A DNA stretch of 64,000 nt, taken from assembly GCF_954871325.1 (NCBI RefSeq), contig NC_088777.1:53730703-53794702 (forward strand), read 5' to 3'. Each line of letters opens with the position of its first letter. Position 1 is the first letter of the stretch. Below, piece by piece: positions 35,138 to 49,500 of the stretch. A program made the translations under genes and the position numbers. This DNA is from Gordionus sp. m RMFG-2023. Its lineage: Eukaryota; Nematomorpha; Gordioida; Chordodea; Parachordodidae. A model generated the notes under the pieces. It was given only the letters and a program-made list of their open reading frames with translations. It was not told where the DNA came from and made no database searches.

Positions 35138-38100
35138 TACCTATAAAATTAGGATTAACTTATTAGCAATTTCCCATTTAGTAATTATCATTTTTCACAA
35201 GAATGATACAATGAGACAAGTTTTTGGTAAATGAGAACAATATTCCCTCGACCAAATATTGCAGATAGAAAATTCCTGAAATTCCTGTTTCTCAACCTCG
35301 TAGGATTTTCCATCCTAATCTTATCATACTCTTGTATTTTTTTTCCCCACTTGAATTTTTTCTCGGCTTTTTTACATTTTAACAGAAAGCTTTCACGTAA
35401 TATTATTGTTATGTCCAAAACAAATTTTTGAACACTAATTTAAATAATCCCCTTATATTCTTTTTTCCGCTATAACTAAAGTACACGGGTCCCTACGAAA
35501 TTAGCGGGTGGTTAGTTCTATGTGATCTATGAATATAAACAAATTTTAAACTGAACATTTATTTCAAAACGGGACACTTGAATTTGTTCGAATTGATATA
35601 TCGCGCTTAGGAGGTTATAATGAAAACTAAGAATATTTTTAATATGGTATATACAAACAAAAGAAAGAATTATTATTTTTTTTTAAATGACAGCTATGTC
35701 TCAGATGGGGTTGACAGGTTTAAAGAGTTAAGGGTTAGATAGAGCAATATAATATTAAAAGAAAAATTAGTCTGATATAAAAAATTTGATCGTTGTTTAT
35801 AGTGCACAAAATTGAGCGTTTACGTTTAGCCGTGATTTTTTTAATAAAAAAAAATCGTCGATTTAAAATTTTAAATAAGTTTTCTAAAAAAAAGGATTTG
35901 TCTTTAAAAATTATATTATCGTCTGCGTTTTTATTTCTTTAATTTTGTAAATATTCCTTTCTTGGGATTATAAGTAAGTTATTTTATATCACATCTTTAT
36001 ATTAATATTAAAAGCGAAGAAATAAACAAAAAGTATTGAAATAGCAAACCTATTTCCGGTTTTTTAAAATGGTTGCTAACGCCAAACGGGAAAGGCCATT
36101 TAAAATGCATTATTTGTGCTTGCAAAGCAATGTTTGAAACGCTCAATTTGTGAGCGCTATTAGGCAGTATATCTATAAATGACACCCTTTTTCACAGATT
36201 TCTGAAATGTCTAAAAGTATTCGAATCCACGAAACAAATAAATTTCATTCGTGAATCTTAATTTATTTTTCTTTTTAAAAACAAAAAATTTTTTAATTTT
36301 TAAAATATAAAATTTAACTGCGTCTTAAAAAACTTTACAAATAATGCAGATTAAAAATTATTTAAAATAATCAAGGATTTTTATTTATTTTCATAAAAAT
36401 TCTTATATAAACTACCGAGAGAAATGGAAGCGTTGTGGAGAGATTGAGAAGCAACATATGATTTTTCTTTTTCAATTTTTTTAAAATAAATTTTCTTCTT
36501 TATGAACTTATGAACTAATGAACTAACTCGTTATCAATAAAAATTAATATATTAAATTACGAACGAGAAAAAAAAGGTTTAATTAAAATTAATTATATTA
36601 TTTTATGGTGCAACACAAATTTATGTTTAAAACGAATCCTGTCACATTTTATAGAATATTGATGGACAGACAGAACAGTCGTCAAGGGGGATCTTAAAAT
36701 ATTACCCGCAATTTTTCTTTAGCCTCCCAAAAGCGATAAAAAAAAAATATACAAATTTTAAATTTTTTTTTGGCATTGACATCTTAAATCCGCAAATCCC
36801 GGCCGGAATTTAAAGGTGGGCAGGACATAGAAAAAGTCGTGATGGGCATCCCCTAAATCTTTGATTTTAAATGTGATTAATTTTAAAAGGCTAAACTTAA
36901 ATCTATAAATAAAAATTTTAAAAATGTATTCCCTATTTTATAGATAATTATAGTTCATAAGTGGTTCAGTAAATTTTAATGGATCTACCCCGATAAGAAA
37001 GAAAGAAAAAATAAAAATCCAATATTTTTTATTTTTATTAACACTTTTAAAAAATAAATTACAAAATGCTTATTTTCTTTGCATTATTTTAAGAGCTGGT
37101 CTGTCTTAACCAAAATGCTAAATCTATATAAATGTTAAAGTAAATTCATGAAAAAATAAATCAAGCAAATTATATGTCATGATCCAACTAAAAACATGTA
37201 TAGCATAATGCAGATTGCTGAAATCGGTTATTTATAGAAGAAATAGATAGCCACAGAGGTTAGATGTAAGAATAAGAACATTAATTGACATTTGGGAATA
37301 TTGAAAATATGATGGCCGGAAAATGAGTACAGAAAAAAATTTAACGGGCCGGGTCTGAGTTTTCGTAAAATTTTAACGGGAGCTGAAAGAGTGAAAAAAA
37401 TTCATCGAGCTCACCTGAATGATCGGGTCGGTCACACGTGCGGGCCGGAATTCGTAGATATCTGATTCACATATAAGCCAATTGTGATTTAAAAAAATTT
37501 AATCGCAAATTCGTTATTGACTGGTAATTAGCCTTCCTTCAGATAACTATTACTTTGGTACAACTAGTTACCCAAGATGACCTAGCTTTTAGGTAAAATT
37601 AACTCAAACTAATTTAATTCAAGGTATTTAACTCATTATTTTTTAAGAATTTGCAAGTTATACCTAAAATTGCCGATTTTTGTTTGAAAAAATATGACAA
37701 TTCAGAAATCCTTTATTATTTTTTTTTAAATAATGTATAACCGAAAGTTATTTTAACACTACTAAAAAATATATATTATATTTAAAACTTCTTCACTCAC
37801 TATTATTATATAATATAGCAAGTTCACGCTTTCTCCCAAAGAATCAGGTCTTAGGGTAAGCCCATCGAAATTCGCTTTAAAGCCAAAACCGTCACAAGGT
37901 ATAACTTGGTTTGATTTTATTTTTAGAGATACATATGTTTTATAACAAACGTGGTAGAATGAGGCATGAATCAATTAAGGTCAGTAAAAGCATTCTAAGT
38001 TTCCAATTCACGAATCCCATTATAAAAATAACTTACATTTTCTCCCCTGGTTCATCAAAAAGTTTTATCAAACAGCACTGTTTGAAAGTCAGCATATAAT

Positions 38101-39299
38101 AGTCCTGTCAGAGGTATCCATTTTAAAATCGAATATTTTTAGTTTGTGGGGAGGGAGGCACCTACATTTGTGGTGGATCCAGGAGGATTTGTGATAAAAC
38201 TGATGCTACTACAGATATTTTATTTAAAAAATGCATTTTACATTTGAAAATATTATACTTTAGGTGTTCTGACTAATGGCGAACCGATACAAAACCAACT
38301 AAATCATAAAGTAACGAATTTTTTTTTTCATTTAAATATATATTTATCAAGGAACGAACTAAATATATATAACACTTTACGAATAATCAATAATTGATAT
38401 ATTATAAATTTTTCTTATTCAAATTCCAAGTATTTTAGAATCAATACTTTATCTAAAAAAGTTTATCTTTTTTATGTATGTATACAATTGTTTAAACTAG
38501 AGATGCTCATTGTATCGTATCGATACTTTTAATTTTAACCGATACAAAAAATAATTAAACTTTGCATATAGAAATCGTCTACAGAGTATTATGGTGTTCT
38601 ATATCCATTTTTAAAAAATTGTTCAGGAAGAGCATTTAAATAAAAGTATTACTTGTATTTTAAATAGATTACAATATAATATAATTGCAAACAGGTGACC
38701 CGGAAAAAAAGATATTTTTGCGGGTCCTGTTTCCTTCCAATAAAAAAAAATCTGTTCCTCCCGTTCTAAGTTTCGGCACAAAAATATCTATTTAATTCTA
38801 CTACATTATCATATACCATGAAATAGAAAGGAGTTGTTTGTAAAGTTGCATTACGTTACACGAGAGTGCGATTAATACATCAAAAATGAATATCGAAAAA
38901 ATAAGAATTGACCAGTAAATAAAAAAAACCAGTCAATATGTAAAATTTTAGCTACTTTACGGTTATGCTGTTGGAAATGTGCATTATATATTGAATTCTT
39001 AGTAGCACTATAGCAATTTAACAGCTTACAGTTTTTTAAAATCTGTTTATGAGATCAATTTTCCTTTATTAAAATCATTATCTCTTAGATTATTATTAGG
39101 AAACGAATCAAGGATAAAATTAATATAAATGAATAAAAACTGATCTTATAAAACAGATTTTTTAAATCTATCAGCTGTTAAATCGGGTTCGCAATGGCGC
39201 ATAAAAACTTGCTATAAAATGAGACTCGACAAATAAACGAATAAAAGGTAAGGTATGATTTAGTTAAAATTATATTATTTGATGTAATAGTATAGAAGT
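35138..39299. other. AT-rich stretch, small transposon remnants only
   Basis: No gene recognised. Contains an AACGTTTCAAA-family foldback at about 35799-36162 (TAGTGCACAAAATTGAGCG left end, CAATTTGTGAGCGCTATTA right end) and GC-rich family-2 traces at about 37335-37450. The rest is AT-rich. Open frames near 35190 to 35430 and 37760 to 38100 lack domains or splice support. Confidence 0.4.
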
Positions 39300-39307
39300 C
39301 AGATATG

Positions 39308-39400
39308 GCGCTAATATCAACGACGTGCGACAAAGTCGACGATAATACCGAGCTAGAAATCAAATCCCAGCTGGGATCAATCTTGAATAACATAAGGAAA
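39308..39400 (+). CDS. Possible first coding exon, unknown protein
   Basis: An ATG frame (MALISTTCDKVDDNTELE, then SQLGSILNNIRK) ends at a plausible donor AAAG|GTTTAT. It is more GC-rich than the surroundings and compositionally protein-like, but short. No second exon was identified before the kinase gene on the other strand. Coordinates are approximate by a few bases. Confidence 0.25.
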
Positions 39401-39774
39401 GGTTTATAAAGATATTCTTTCATATTAATCCTCTTTTTTTTTCCTTTAAAGCACATCTTTGCGATAAAAAAATGTAGATTAGAACCCAGAATAATATTAA
39501 AAAAGAAAGCATTAAATAAATCCTTTACATAAAAAAAAAAATATTATACTTAATATTTTTATAAAGAATATGTGAAGATCTTTGGGCGTTAATATTCATT
39601 CGGATTCAGTATCAACGTCAAGGCGATAAACGGAGGCGAATAAATATTTACCGGAAAAATAATATTTATACTATTTTGACGACATGTTTTCTCCCTAGAA
39701 GTCGATATTTTCAGAAAAAAAATATGTAGAATCAATTCGAAATAAACTGTTTAAGATAAAAGCTAGCGTTGCTA

Positions 39775-39960
39775 AAAAACCGGGTTCGGTTCGAGTTTAA
39801 ACAACGGCCCGAATTAAGATTATAACCCAAATACCTAAAGATTTTGCTCATAACTGGCAGGAAAGCTTAGACATCTATTTGCCAAATTTCGATGCTTACA
39901 ATAATATTACTTTAGCTAAAATATTAATCGGGCATTATAAGAACCACTAGTTGCAAGCTG
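39775..39960. mobile_element. Foldback MITE / GC-rich composite, decayed
   Basis: Starts GCGTTGCTAAAAAACCGGGTTCGG and continues AAAGATTTTGCTCATAACTGG, ACATCTATTTGCCAAAT, GCTAAAATATTAATCGG. Same composite order as 32795-33290. Confidence 0.5.
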
Positions 39961-40589
39961 ACAAGGTTTAACACAATTTCACAAATTTTTACATTAATTT
40001 AAATCATCGTTTAATTCATAGATTTATTTATATTTGTGGCGTTCATTTTTTATATATATAAATTATCATAATATCAAGCAAGGGGTAGTTTACATGTGGG
40101 AAAAAAACACTAATATGTTAATATTCAAACGGGCGAAAAATAAAAACACAAAGATAATTTAATATTATGAAATGTTTTTTGATATCATGACAATTAAAAA
40201 TATGATTTATTTATTTATTATACAAATTATATAAATTACACTATATTCCTTAGGTCTGAGAACGAATTATAAAAAATAGTTATATATTTTCTATTTTATC
40301 ACTATTAAAAATGAATGATTTTTGTAAAGTTGGTGGGCACATAATAAAAATAACCGCGTTAAACAATAAAAAAAAATGACTCAAGGGTCTACGATTTAAA
40401 ACATTTTCCACAATTATTCTAAAAAATATATATTTTTTTTTTATTGTATATTATTTTTAAAAAAATAAAATATTACGACCATAATTTAAATCATCGTTTC
40501 AAAAATTGTATTTCAATGGTTGATTATATTTAAGATTCAAGGCACCTTCCACGAGGCGCTAACAATCGATCCCCTTAGATCCTTTCCGT

Positions 40590-43500
40590 TCAGGTTTCTT
40601 CCCGACTTTCGGTAGATGGTTTAGCACTATTTTGATCACGCTTTTCGCGTGGTTCATCCTCCGCCTTAATCTTATCTTCAGACCTCGCAGGACTCCCCTC
40701 ACTTTCCTCTTCCCCCCCTTTACTATTCCCGCCGTTCTTTCCGTTCGCCAACGGCAAGATTTTACTATTTTTATCTGCTCCCAACTTCCGGAAAAACGAA
40801 TGTTTAAGAAGTTCCCCAAGAGTGGGTCTTTGGGCCGGTTCGTATTCGAGGGATAGGTAAATCAAATCGAACAGCTCCAAGTGATCGGGAGCGTTAGTTT
40901 GCGGGTAACGCATGAGGGGTTTGCAATTTTCTCGCACGTAGCGACCGGCCGAGCTGTACTCGTCCCAATCCAAGCGGCCATGGTAGAAATATTTGGTTCT
41001 TGTTTGTTTTTTTCCAAAAAAAAATATTTTTTAAATAAAATGTATGAGCATATTTTCAAATATTATATAAAAACTAGCAATGAGCATTCATTGTATATGA
41101 TAATCGAAAACTTGGATATAGTTTAAAATTGGTTTTGGTCTGGGCCTATTGTTTAAAAAAAATCATTTCGGTTCAGGCTATGGTAAAAAGTTTAAATTAT
41201 GTAACGTGAAGTAGGATGAAAAAATGTCAACTATTTAAAACAAAGTTATTATATTTTATATAACCAAAAAATAAAGTATCACAAAAAAAAAATTTGACTG
41301 ATCTTGACAGGTAGCAATCTAATCTGATTAATTTCGCGTATAAATGGCATCAATCTAAATCCAAATATCCGGAATAATCGCGTGCAAACAATAGTGAGTC
41401 TGTGGATGTGCAGCGTGGAAGGCGACGTTGGGGATGTGTTAATTAAAACAGCGATTCGCAGATTGAATTTAATTAAATGGCTTGAAGCCAAATTTATGAT
41501 ATTCGCTCATTGTATTTATCCTGGGCGAGTTAACGCTTCCAATATTTTACTATTTTCTATCAACACCATTTTCCTGTCAATGGTTAATGAATTGAAGGAC
41601 AATACCAATGACAAGACCGTACCTTAAGAAGTCAAATAAATTCAGAATGGGCCAAAAGTGCTATATGCGTTGCTTTTCAAGAGAGCAGGATGATTGGAGG
41701 AAGTAATTTGAAATACAAAATGCACCATTAGAGCAAAGAGTGGACTGGTTCATTGTAGGCATCAGTATCAATTTGAGGCCAAGAGAGGAATGTTAAAGGA
41801 GGGCATATGTTATAATCAGCAATTATATCATCGCAAATATGATGCAATATATATATACTGTATATTTTGTATTTGCAAGATACATATTTTAGTGATTTCT
41901 TTTCATCATGCATCTTTTTACCAATCGTATCAACAGGGAGGAAGAGAAATAAAATAATTATAATGTTACCAAGGTGAATGTCGATGATAACATTTTACGA
42001 ATTGTACGAGTAAGGAAGAGATTAAAAAATAGTAAAATTAATGAAATAAATAGAATATTTGATGACTAGAAAATCATTGTAAAACAAATTATGGTAATTC
42101 CTGTATATGACATTAAAAAGTATTATCAGATGGGAGAGCTATTGGGTCAAATCACGTGTCGAGGAATATATGGTTGCACAGGCAGAATTCAAATGGTGTT
42201 AACTATTTAAACAAGGCTTCTTTTATTCATCTATGTATCACAAAAAACTGTAAATCTTCTTTGTACCAATTACGATTAGAAATTTCTAATAAACAACAAA
42301 ACCGTTTATATAAAAAATACATAACACTCGTGGAAATAAATTACTAATATACAAAATATACATTACTCATAATAATTCCCAATTGTAACATCTCCCCTCC
42401 TTTAACACTCCTTTCTAGGCCTCAATTGATCCTGATGCCTACAATAGATAGCTCTCTGTCCTAACGTTGTATTTTGCATTTCCAACGACTTCCCCCTCCC
42501 TTTCAATCGTCCAACTAAACTTTCCCCTGAACAGTAGTAACGTATATGCCTCTAGACCCTGAATTTATTCAATTTAATAACATATCCGACCTTGTCATTG
42601 GTAATAATACAATTCGTTAACCCATTGAAGGGGAAATGGTGTTAATGGAAAATAACGAAATAGATAATGAAGAAGATATTGGAAACATGAACAAACTTAG
42701 GATAAATAAAATAAACGAATATAAAATTTGTCAAGTCATTTAATGGCATTAAGTTCGATCCGCAGATTAGTGAAGTTGGGGAACGGGTTATGCCTTTTAA
42801 TAAACGCAAAATACGCCCTAGAACAGGTCCTATCTCAAAAGATGGACTGCCCCACTTGCTCTAACAGTCAAACCTTCCCGCATCCATTGACTCATCTAAA
42901 TCTTCAAAGCCACAACATACCTTGGGTGAATCCTCCACTATGAGGATCGACCCAATTGAACATAATGAGGTTTTAAATCGGGGATGGCCTACTTGCTGTA
43001 GACTACTGTTTGCAGATGATTATTCTGGATATTTGGGATTCAGTTGACGCTATTTATGCTAGATTAACCGGATTAGATCGCTACCTGGCAAGATAAGCCA
43101 TTCCAGCATCTTATTTGTCAGACAGTGGTTGGGGCTTAAGCCAATAAGTTATTAAAATATGTGTTATAAAGATATGAATGTGTTGGGAAAGAAATTGAAT
43201 AAATGGTAAACAAAAAAAATCATGAGTAAATTAACTTGAGAGAATCATTTACTTTGTTCTGCGACACATTCTGTAAGGTATTTGGCCCAAAATTCGCTCC
43301 ATCATTCCCAAGTGTTCCCTATTGTCGTGAGTCTATATAAAATCATAATATAATTATTTTTTTATACCTAAGATTATAAACTAAGATCTATATTTTTGAT
43401 GACATTTAGCAATTGCATTTTACATTACCATTCCAGTGCACACAAATTGAACGTTTCAATGCAGCGTTTCAAAAACGCAAATAATGCATTTGTTTAAATT

Positions 43501-46500
43501 GGACAACAATTATTCTTTTGTTTTAAATTTAGACGTTTCATGTTAAAAAAAATAAAAATTAACGGTTCAATTTAAGTTTACATTTTTTTTTATTTACGTT
43601 TTGGAAAGCTGCGTTGAAATGTTCAATTTGTGCGCACTTTTCTGCCATATTTTGATTCAATTTGTATCAGAATTCTAAATCTTTCACTGTTGATGTTATG
43701 TTCAGCCAACGATTATGTGAACGTTTTCCTTTGAGCAAACCGCTACGCAAGATGTGATGAGCAAGGATATGTAAGCTATAACTCTGCAATGGGTGGGTTT
43801 TACCCAATAAGCCCCAACTCAATCGTTGTTTTATAAAAAAAATTAATCCACACAACACTAGTTTTTTTTTAAAAAAATTCATCCTCTCACCCTCCCATTT
43901 GCCTAAAAAAATCGGTTTAACCCACCTGCTCACCATATGTTCAAAAATAATTTTAATGGCTGGTTTGGCTCTTTATTTATATTTTAAATTAAGTTTATAA
44001 AATATTATGACTTTAAAAAATGTGTGTTCCGCTCATTTCGCCTAAAAGAATATTTAAAATTTACCCGTTTATTGTTTTAAAAATATTTTAACCAGTTAAT
44101 CCCCAGCCCAATAATTAAAACATTTTAGCCTGCTTACCCAGGCCCACCTGGTGAATGGGCGGCTAAAAACCCACCAGTTGCAGACATCTAATGCTAGAGG
44201 TCTGTAATTATATTGAACTCAGCTGTTAAGGACATCATTGTCTACTATACTATACGACACGTCTTTAACATTTCCTCTTAATGTTAATGACGAACTTTGA
44301 GTATGCACAGTTTCTAATGCATTATAAATCTGTCCAGATATTAATATCGTTGGTGAATAAAGCAGCCAATAAAAATCTCTTATTTTATGATTTTGTATTT
44401 TTTTTAATGAACTTCTGTATTATTAATATTTTTTTTATAATATTATTTTCGTACTTTTATGTGAAAATTAGGTAAATTTAAATATAATTTTTAGATCTGA
44501 AAAAGGTTAAAAAATAATAACTGGAAAGAAGGTATATCTTCTTTAAAACCCATTAACAATTATTATTATTTCGAAATAATTATAAAAGGTAGTAAGTTCG
44601 AGTGCGAATGATCAATAAGTTAACACTGATAGTTTCCAGTTAAAAATTTTTTCAGGAAGAGAAGCAAGAAAATTACTAAAGAAAACATCAAGACCATTAG
44701 TAGAGTATCTATGATAGTGGCTTTAAAAAAAAGTGGTATTTGGTGCAACTCTTATATTTCAGGTAATGTGATATATTGATTGAGATAATTAAGCAATCAA
44801 TACAGTGAATGAGTCGACTGATTTACAGCTGGTAACATGGAATAAATATATTAAAAATTGATATTCTAAATGATATAAATAAGTTACTTGGAACAACGTT
44901 AGCCCATTATACAATTCAAAGAGTATAGCTCCTATGCTCCAAACATCGCAAGAATGAGACCATCCCAATTCTAACAAATTTAAAATTTGAATTATAGAAA
45001 GAAAAAAATTATTTTTAAAATTATATCTTTTCAAAAACCTAAAATGACTTCCGGAGCTCTGTAATGCCTAGTGGATATAATGGTGCTGTGGTGCTCATCG
45101 TCAAAGGTGGCGGATCCAAAATCGATTAGCTTAATCTGCGAATTCTTAACGACCCTATACTTCTTACCCTATTTTTTTGATAGGGGGGAAAAATAAGTTT
45201 TTATTTGATTAACGCCAAAAAAAGTGAAGGCATGACGATGATTACAAAAAAATTCTAAGATAAAATAAATGATTTTATATATTTTACTAATTTTTCCTAA
45301 ATCATTCATAATGCAAGAAGAAGAATATATATATATATTTAAAACTGTTTTGGGATGTATTTCAATGTCGTATTCTGAGTTAACAAATAACATGTTTTCG
45401 GGTTTGAGGTCGGTATGTGACAATTGGTGGTCGTGCAAAACTTTGATCATATATATTATTTTTTTAATCAAATTAATCAAAACTTTTGAATAATGTGACT
45501 TGGTATCGGGATGATCTTAGAAAATCGTCGACTTAGAAAGTTTCAAAATATTTGAATTCAGAGTAAGATAAAAACAAGATTAGGATCCCTATAAATCATC
45601 GTAAATACGTACCCTAAATTTTATTGCCACGTTAATAAATCATAATATCCCTTCCTCGGGGAAAAATATGTAGAGCAAACACATGTTTATAATTTGTTTT
45701 TTTATTTACTTGAAATTGCTTAAATTATTTTAGGAAACAATGTCGCTCATTAAAATAAACATTTATCGTTTAAAAGGTTAATACAGTATGGATTAGCTTC
45801 GAATCATTTATTAAGATAGGAATTAATTGGTGTGTATATATAAATATCTTTGAATTAAATTAATGATAAATATTGTACATTTAACTGCTCGGCATAGCTG
45901 TTGACCGATGTGTCTAACGTGGTCCAGGGGGTAGGATTGATAATTATTTTGTTTCTAATTATTAAAAAAATATTTTTTAAAAAAAGTATCGTTAAATAAT
46001 CAATATAACGAACGTAACGGAATATTTAAAACTCCTCGGGGAAAAAAAGCAAGTTATAAAAAGATTTACCAGGAATTCGAATACACTAAGACCCAACATT
46101 TCAAAGAGTATGCATATGTGACCATGATAGTTCAGCCAATCTAACATTTTTACACACAAACTAAAAAAATAAAAATTAATTTATAAATATAAACAATACT
46201 ATTTATTCATATTGGTTGGTATTCAATACTATTTATTCATATTGGTTGGTATTTAAAAAAATTTTTTTTTTACAATTTTCCTTGTGGATCCCGTTTGGCG
46301 ATGTATTTTAATACGTTGATTTCTAACTTGGCCGCTTCCCTATACTTCTCAACATTCTTTATTATTTTCAAGGCGGCCATATTTTCGTTACTGAAAAATA
46401 AAATATTTTATTTTTCGAAAATATAAAAATTATAATAATGTTTGAAAAAAAAGTATCGCCTTAAATTACCACCAGTGAGTTCCCGGATATCTTGACTAAA

Positions 46501-49500
46501 CTTAGAATATGGTAAATTAATGAATTTTCTGATTTGAATCAAAAACAAATGTGTAGGGGAGGAAGAGCAGCATTTAGGGTTAGCAAAAATGGTGTATTTT
46601 TTTAAGAGTTCTGAAAAAATAACTCCAGGAGGATAAAACGATTAAAATCAACATATTCATCTTTATTACAATTTTTCTATGAAATTTATGAATAAATTAT
46701 TGCTAAAAAGCATATTGGATCGACTAAAAATATACAATCATATGTAATCCATTAATATTTAATATTTGGGTCATTTTTTTACTAATTTTTGTAGAGTAAT
46801 AAATTCAAAAAATAATTTTAGTGTTAACAATGATTTCAATTTTTTTTTTTATTTAAACTAGAAAACAATAAGATAATCAAAATATTAAATATCAACATTT
46901 ATTTATTAAACAAGGGTAAAATTAAAATATTTAAAATTATAGATCTTTTGTATCATCTTAAATTTAATTAATTATAATAATTTTTTATAGGTGTTTATTT
47001 TAAAAAAAAATCAATTTCAAGATTTATTCAATTAAAAATCGTTTTTATTAATTAAATTTAGCATATAATTATTATAACTTATATGCAAGAAAATATAGCA
47101 AAATAATATAATTTAGAAGCAAAAATGAAATTTGATTTAAATCGTCATTTTTATTCAAAAAAAACCAGAGTTGAAAAAAATCTGATTTTATTAAAAATAT
47201 TTTTGACCAAATTTTACCTTAAAATATCTTCTTATACAAGTTAAATTAGCTTGCTTTCATAATAGAAAAAAAATATAAATAAATAACATTTTATATAATA
47301 ACTTTTGAATTACAACACAGAATTTATATACGAAAAAAAAAAATTCATTTTTAATTTATCTTTAAATTTAAAAAATATAAATAAATAGATATTAACTAAA
47401 AAAAAAATAATCATTTAATCATAATTTTATTACAAATATATTGAATATCGGTCGAGGTTATAACCCCCCTACTAAAAAAAATGGAAGCTGAAATAAACTC
47501 CCAAAATAAAAATTAACAAAAAATTAAATTCTAAAACAAAAATACTTTCAAATTTACAAAAAAAATAAAACCTAGACAAAAAAAACCTCGTAATTTTCAA
47601 TTTCGAAAAATATTTCCTAGAAAAACAAAATACAAGCGAAAATTTAATATAAAAAAAATGTTGGGATGATTTTTTTTTCCCTAAATAAAATTATATTAAA
47701 ATCAAACTGGTAATTTGGGGGAGGGGAGGAGATTTAGACGGGTATAATTCAAATAAGTTTATAAATAATGGTAGTTTCGTTTAATTTCACCGAAAACTGT
47801 ATATCTGATATAAGGTCTTGACAGGTATCAGGTGTTCGCTGCTCTGCACTTGGAAATGACCAAACGTCGATCCCGTACAGGAAGGCGAGGATTTCTTGGA
47901 AAATATTGTCATCTTGAGCCTCGAAATTCCGACAGGCCCAAACCTTCCTGTCAACTATGGGGAAAAAATCTCCAAGCTCGGATAATTTACTACTTTTGGC
48001 TAAAATCTAGAGTTAGCCATGCCTTACAAATCAGGCTAAATCAAGCCGTTAAAACACTGGCGTAATGCGACCAATGACATATAATAATACCTAGACTGAC
48101 GATTCATTCATTAAATAAGCGTCGTTAAAAGCAAATCAGCTGGACCCGCCATTTTGGTAACCTTTATAATAATTATTTTCATGTTAAAAACTAATATTAA
48201 ATTGATAACTTACTTACTTATTATCTCGATGAACAGGCAATTCTTTAATAAAGTGTGCATCAGATATAATATAAAATTAGGCTCTCGTTTAAAATTTTAA
48301 TATTTATTACAGTAACCAAGATGGCGTCTCTAGCTGATTTGTATTGATGTACACTTTTAATGAATGAATCGTCAGTCTAGGTATTATTATATGTCATTGA
48401 ATGCGACTAATTTTATTTTAAAATCATTTTCTCGTGCAGATCTAACAAAGGAAATCAAATTTTGGTTCCTTTTATGAATTTATTATTATTATTATGAGAA
48501 TGATATTAATTATAGTATACCATCATAATATAACTAAAAACAAACCAGATAGGGGTTTCGCAAATACCAGATTCGATATTGAAAAAAAACCGGTAAATCT
48601 CGGTCTTGATCAATATGGGCACGTGGGTAATAAAAAAAAAGTTCTTGTTTAATTTAATCTATATAGATCTTATTTAAATATAAACCTGGCAAGTAATTTT
48701 TTTTCTAAGTAAATAAAATTGAATGATTTAGCCTAAATTTAGGGCTTAGTCACCTTTTGGTAAAAATTTTCATTTTGTTGCTTATCAAGGAAAATAAAAT
48801 AATATATCAAAAAATTAAACTAAATAAAATTAAGGTCCAAATATTAAATAATGTAAGAGAACGTCAGCAATTTTTGATTGATTTGAGAACAAAATTGGCA
48901 GATATCAGTTAAATACAAGTCGGAAAAAAAGTAAATCCACTATAAAAAAAAGGATAATAAATTGAAAAAAAAACATATTTACAAATTGCATTAAGCATTC
49001 TAGTATAGCCCTAATGTGTGTTAGACCCTGTTGGTAAATTAAGTTTTATAAAATTACAGTATTCTAAGGGCTAAGACCTGATTTGGGCTAGGGTAATTTA
49101 CATTGCTTGATATGCCTAAGTTGGACCCTGTTGGTAAATGGAGTTTTATAAAATTACAGTATTCTAAGGGCTAAGACCTTATTTGGGCTAGGGTATTTTA
49201 CATTGCTTGAAATGCCTAAGTCGGACCCTGTTGGTAAATGAAGTTTTATAAAATTACAGTATTCTAAGGGCTAAGACCTTATTTGGGCTAGGGTAATTTA
49301 CATTGCTTGATACGCCTAAAATAGGCATAGTATGCAATTTCTTTTTACCAGTTAAATATACATTAAAATTACGAATCAGTTTAATTATTGATTTTTTTTT
49401 GCATTGGTTCAAATTAGCTCATAAATAAAAATATCGGATTGCCATGAATGGGTTATAAGAATAGTTTTGTGTGAATATTAGCATAAATATTGCATCAGAT

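Noticed and set aside
35188-35431. Overlapping open frames on both strands
   Set aside because: Directly downstream of the orphan gene's stop; likely 3' UTR or intergenic, with no domain.
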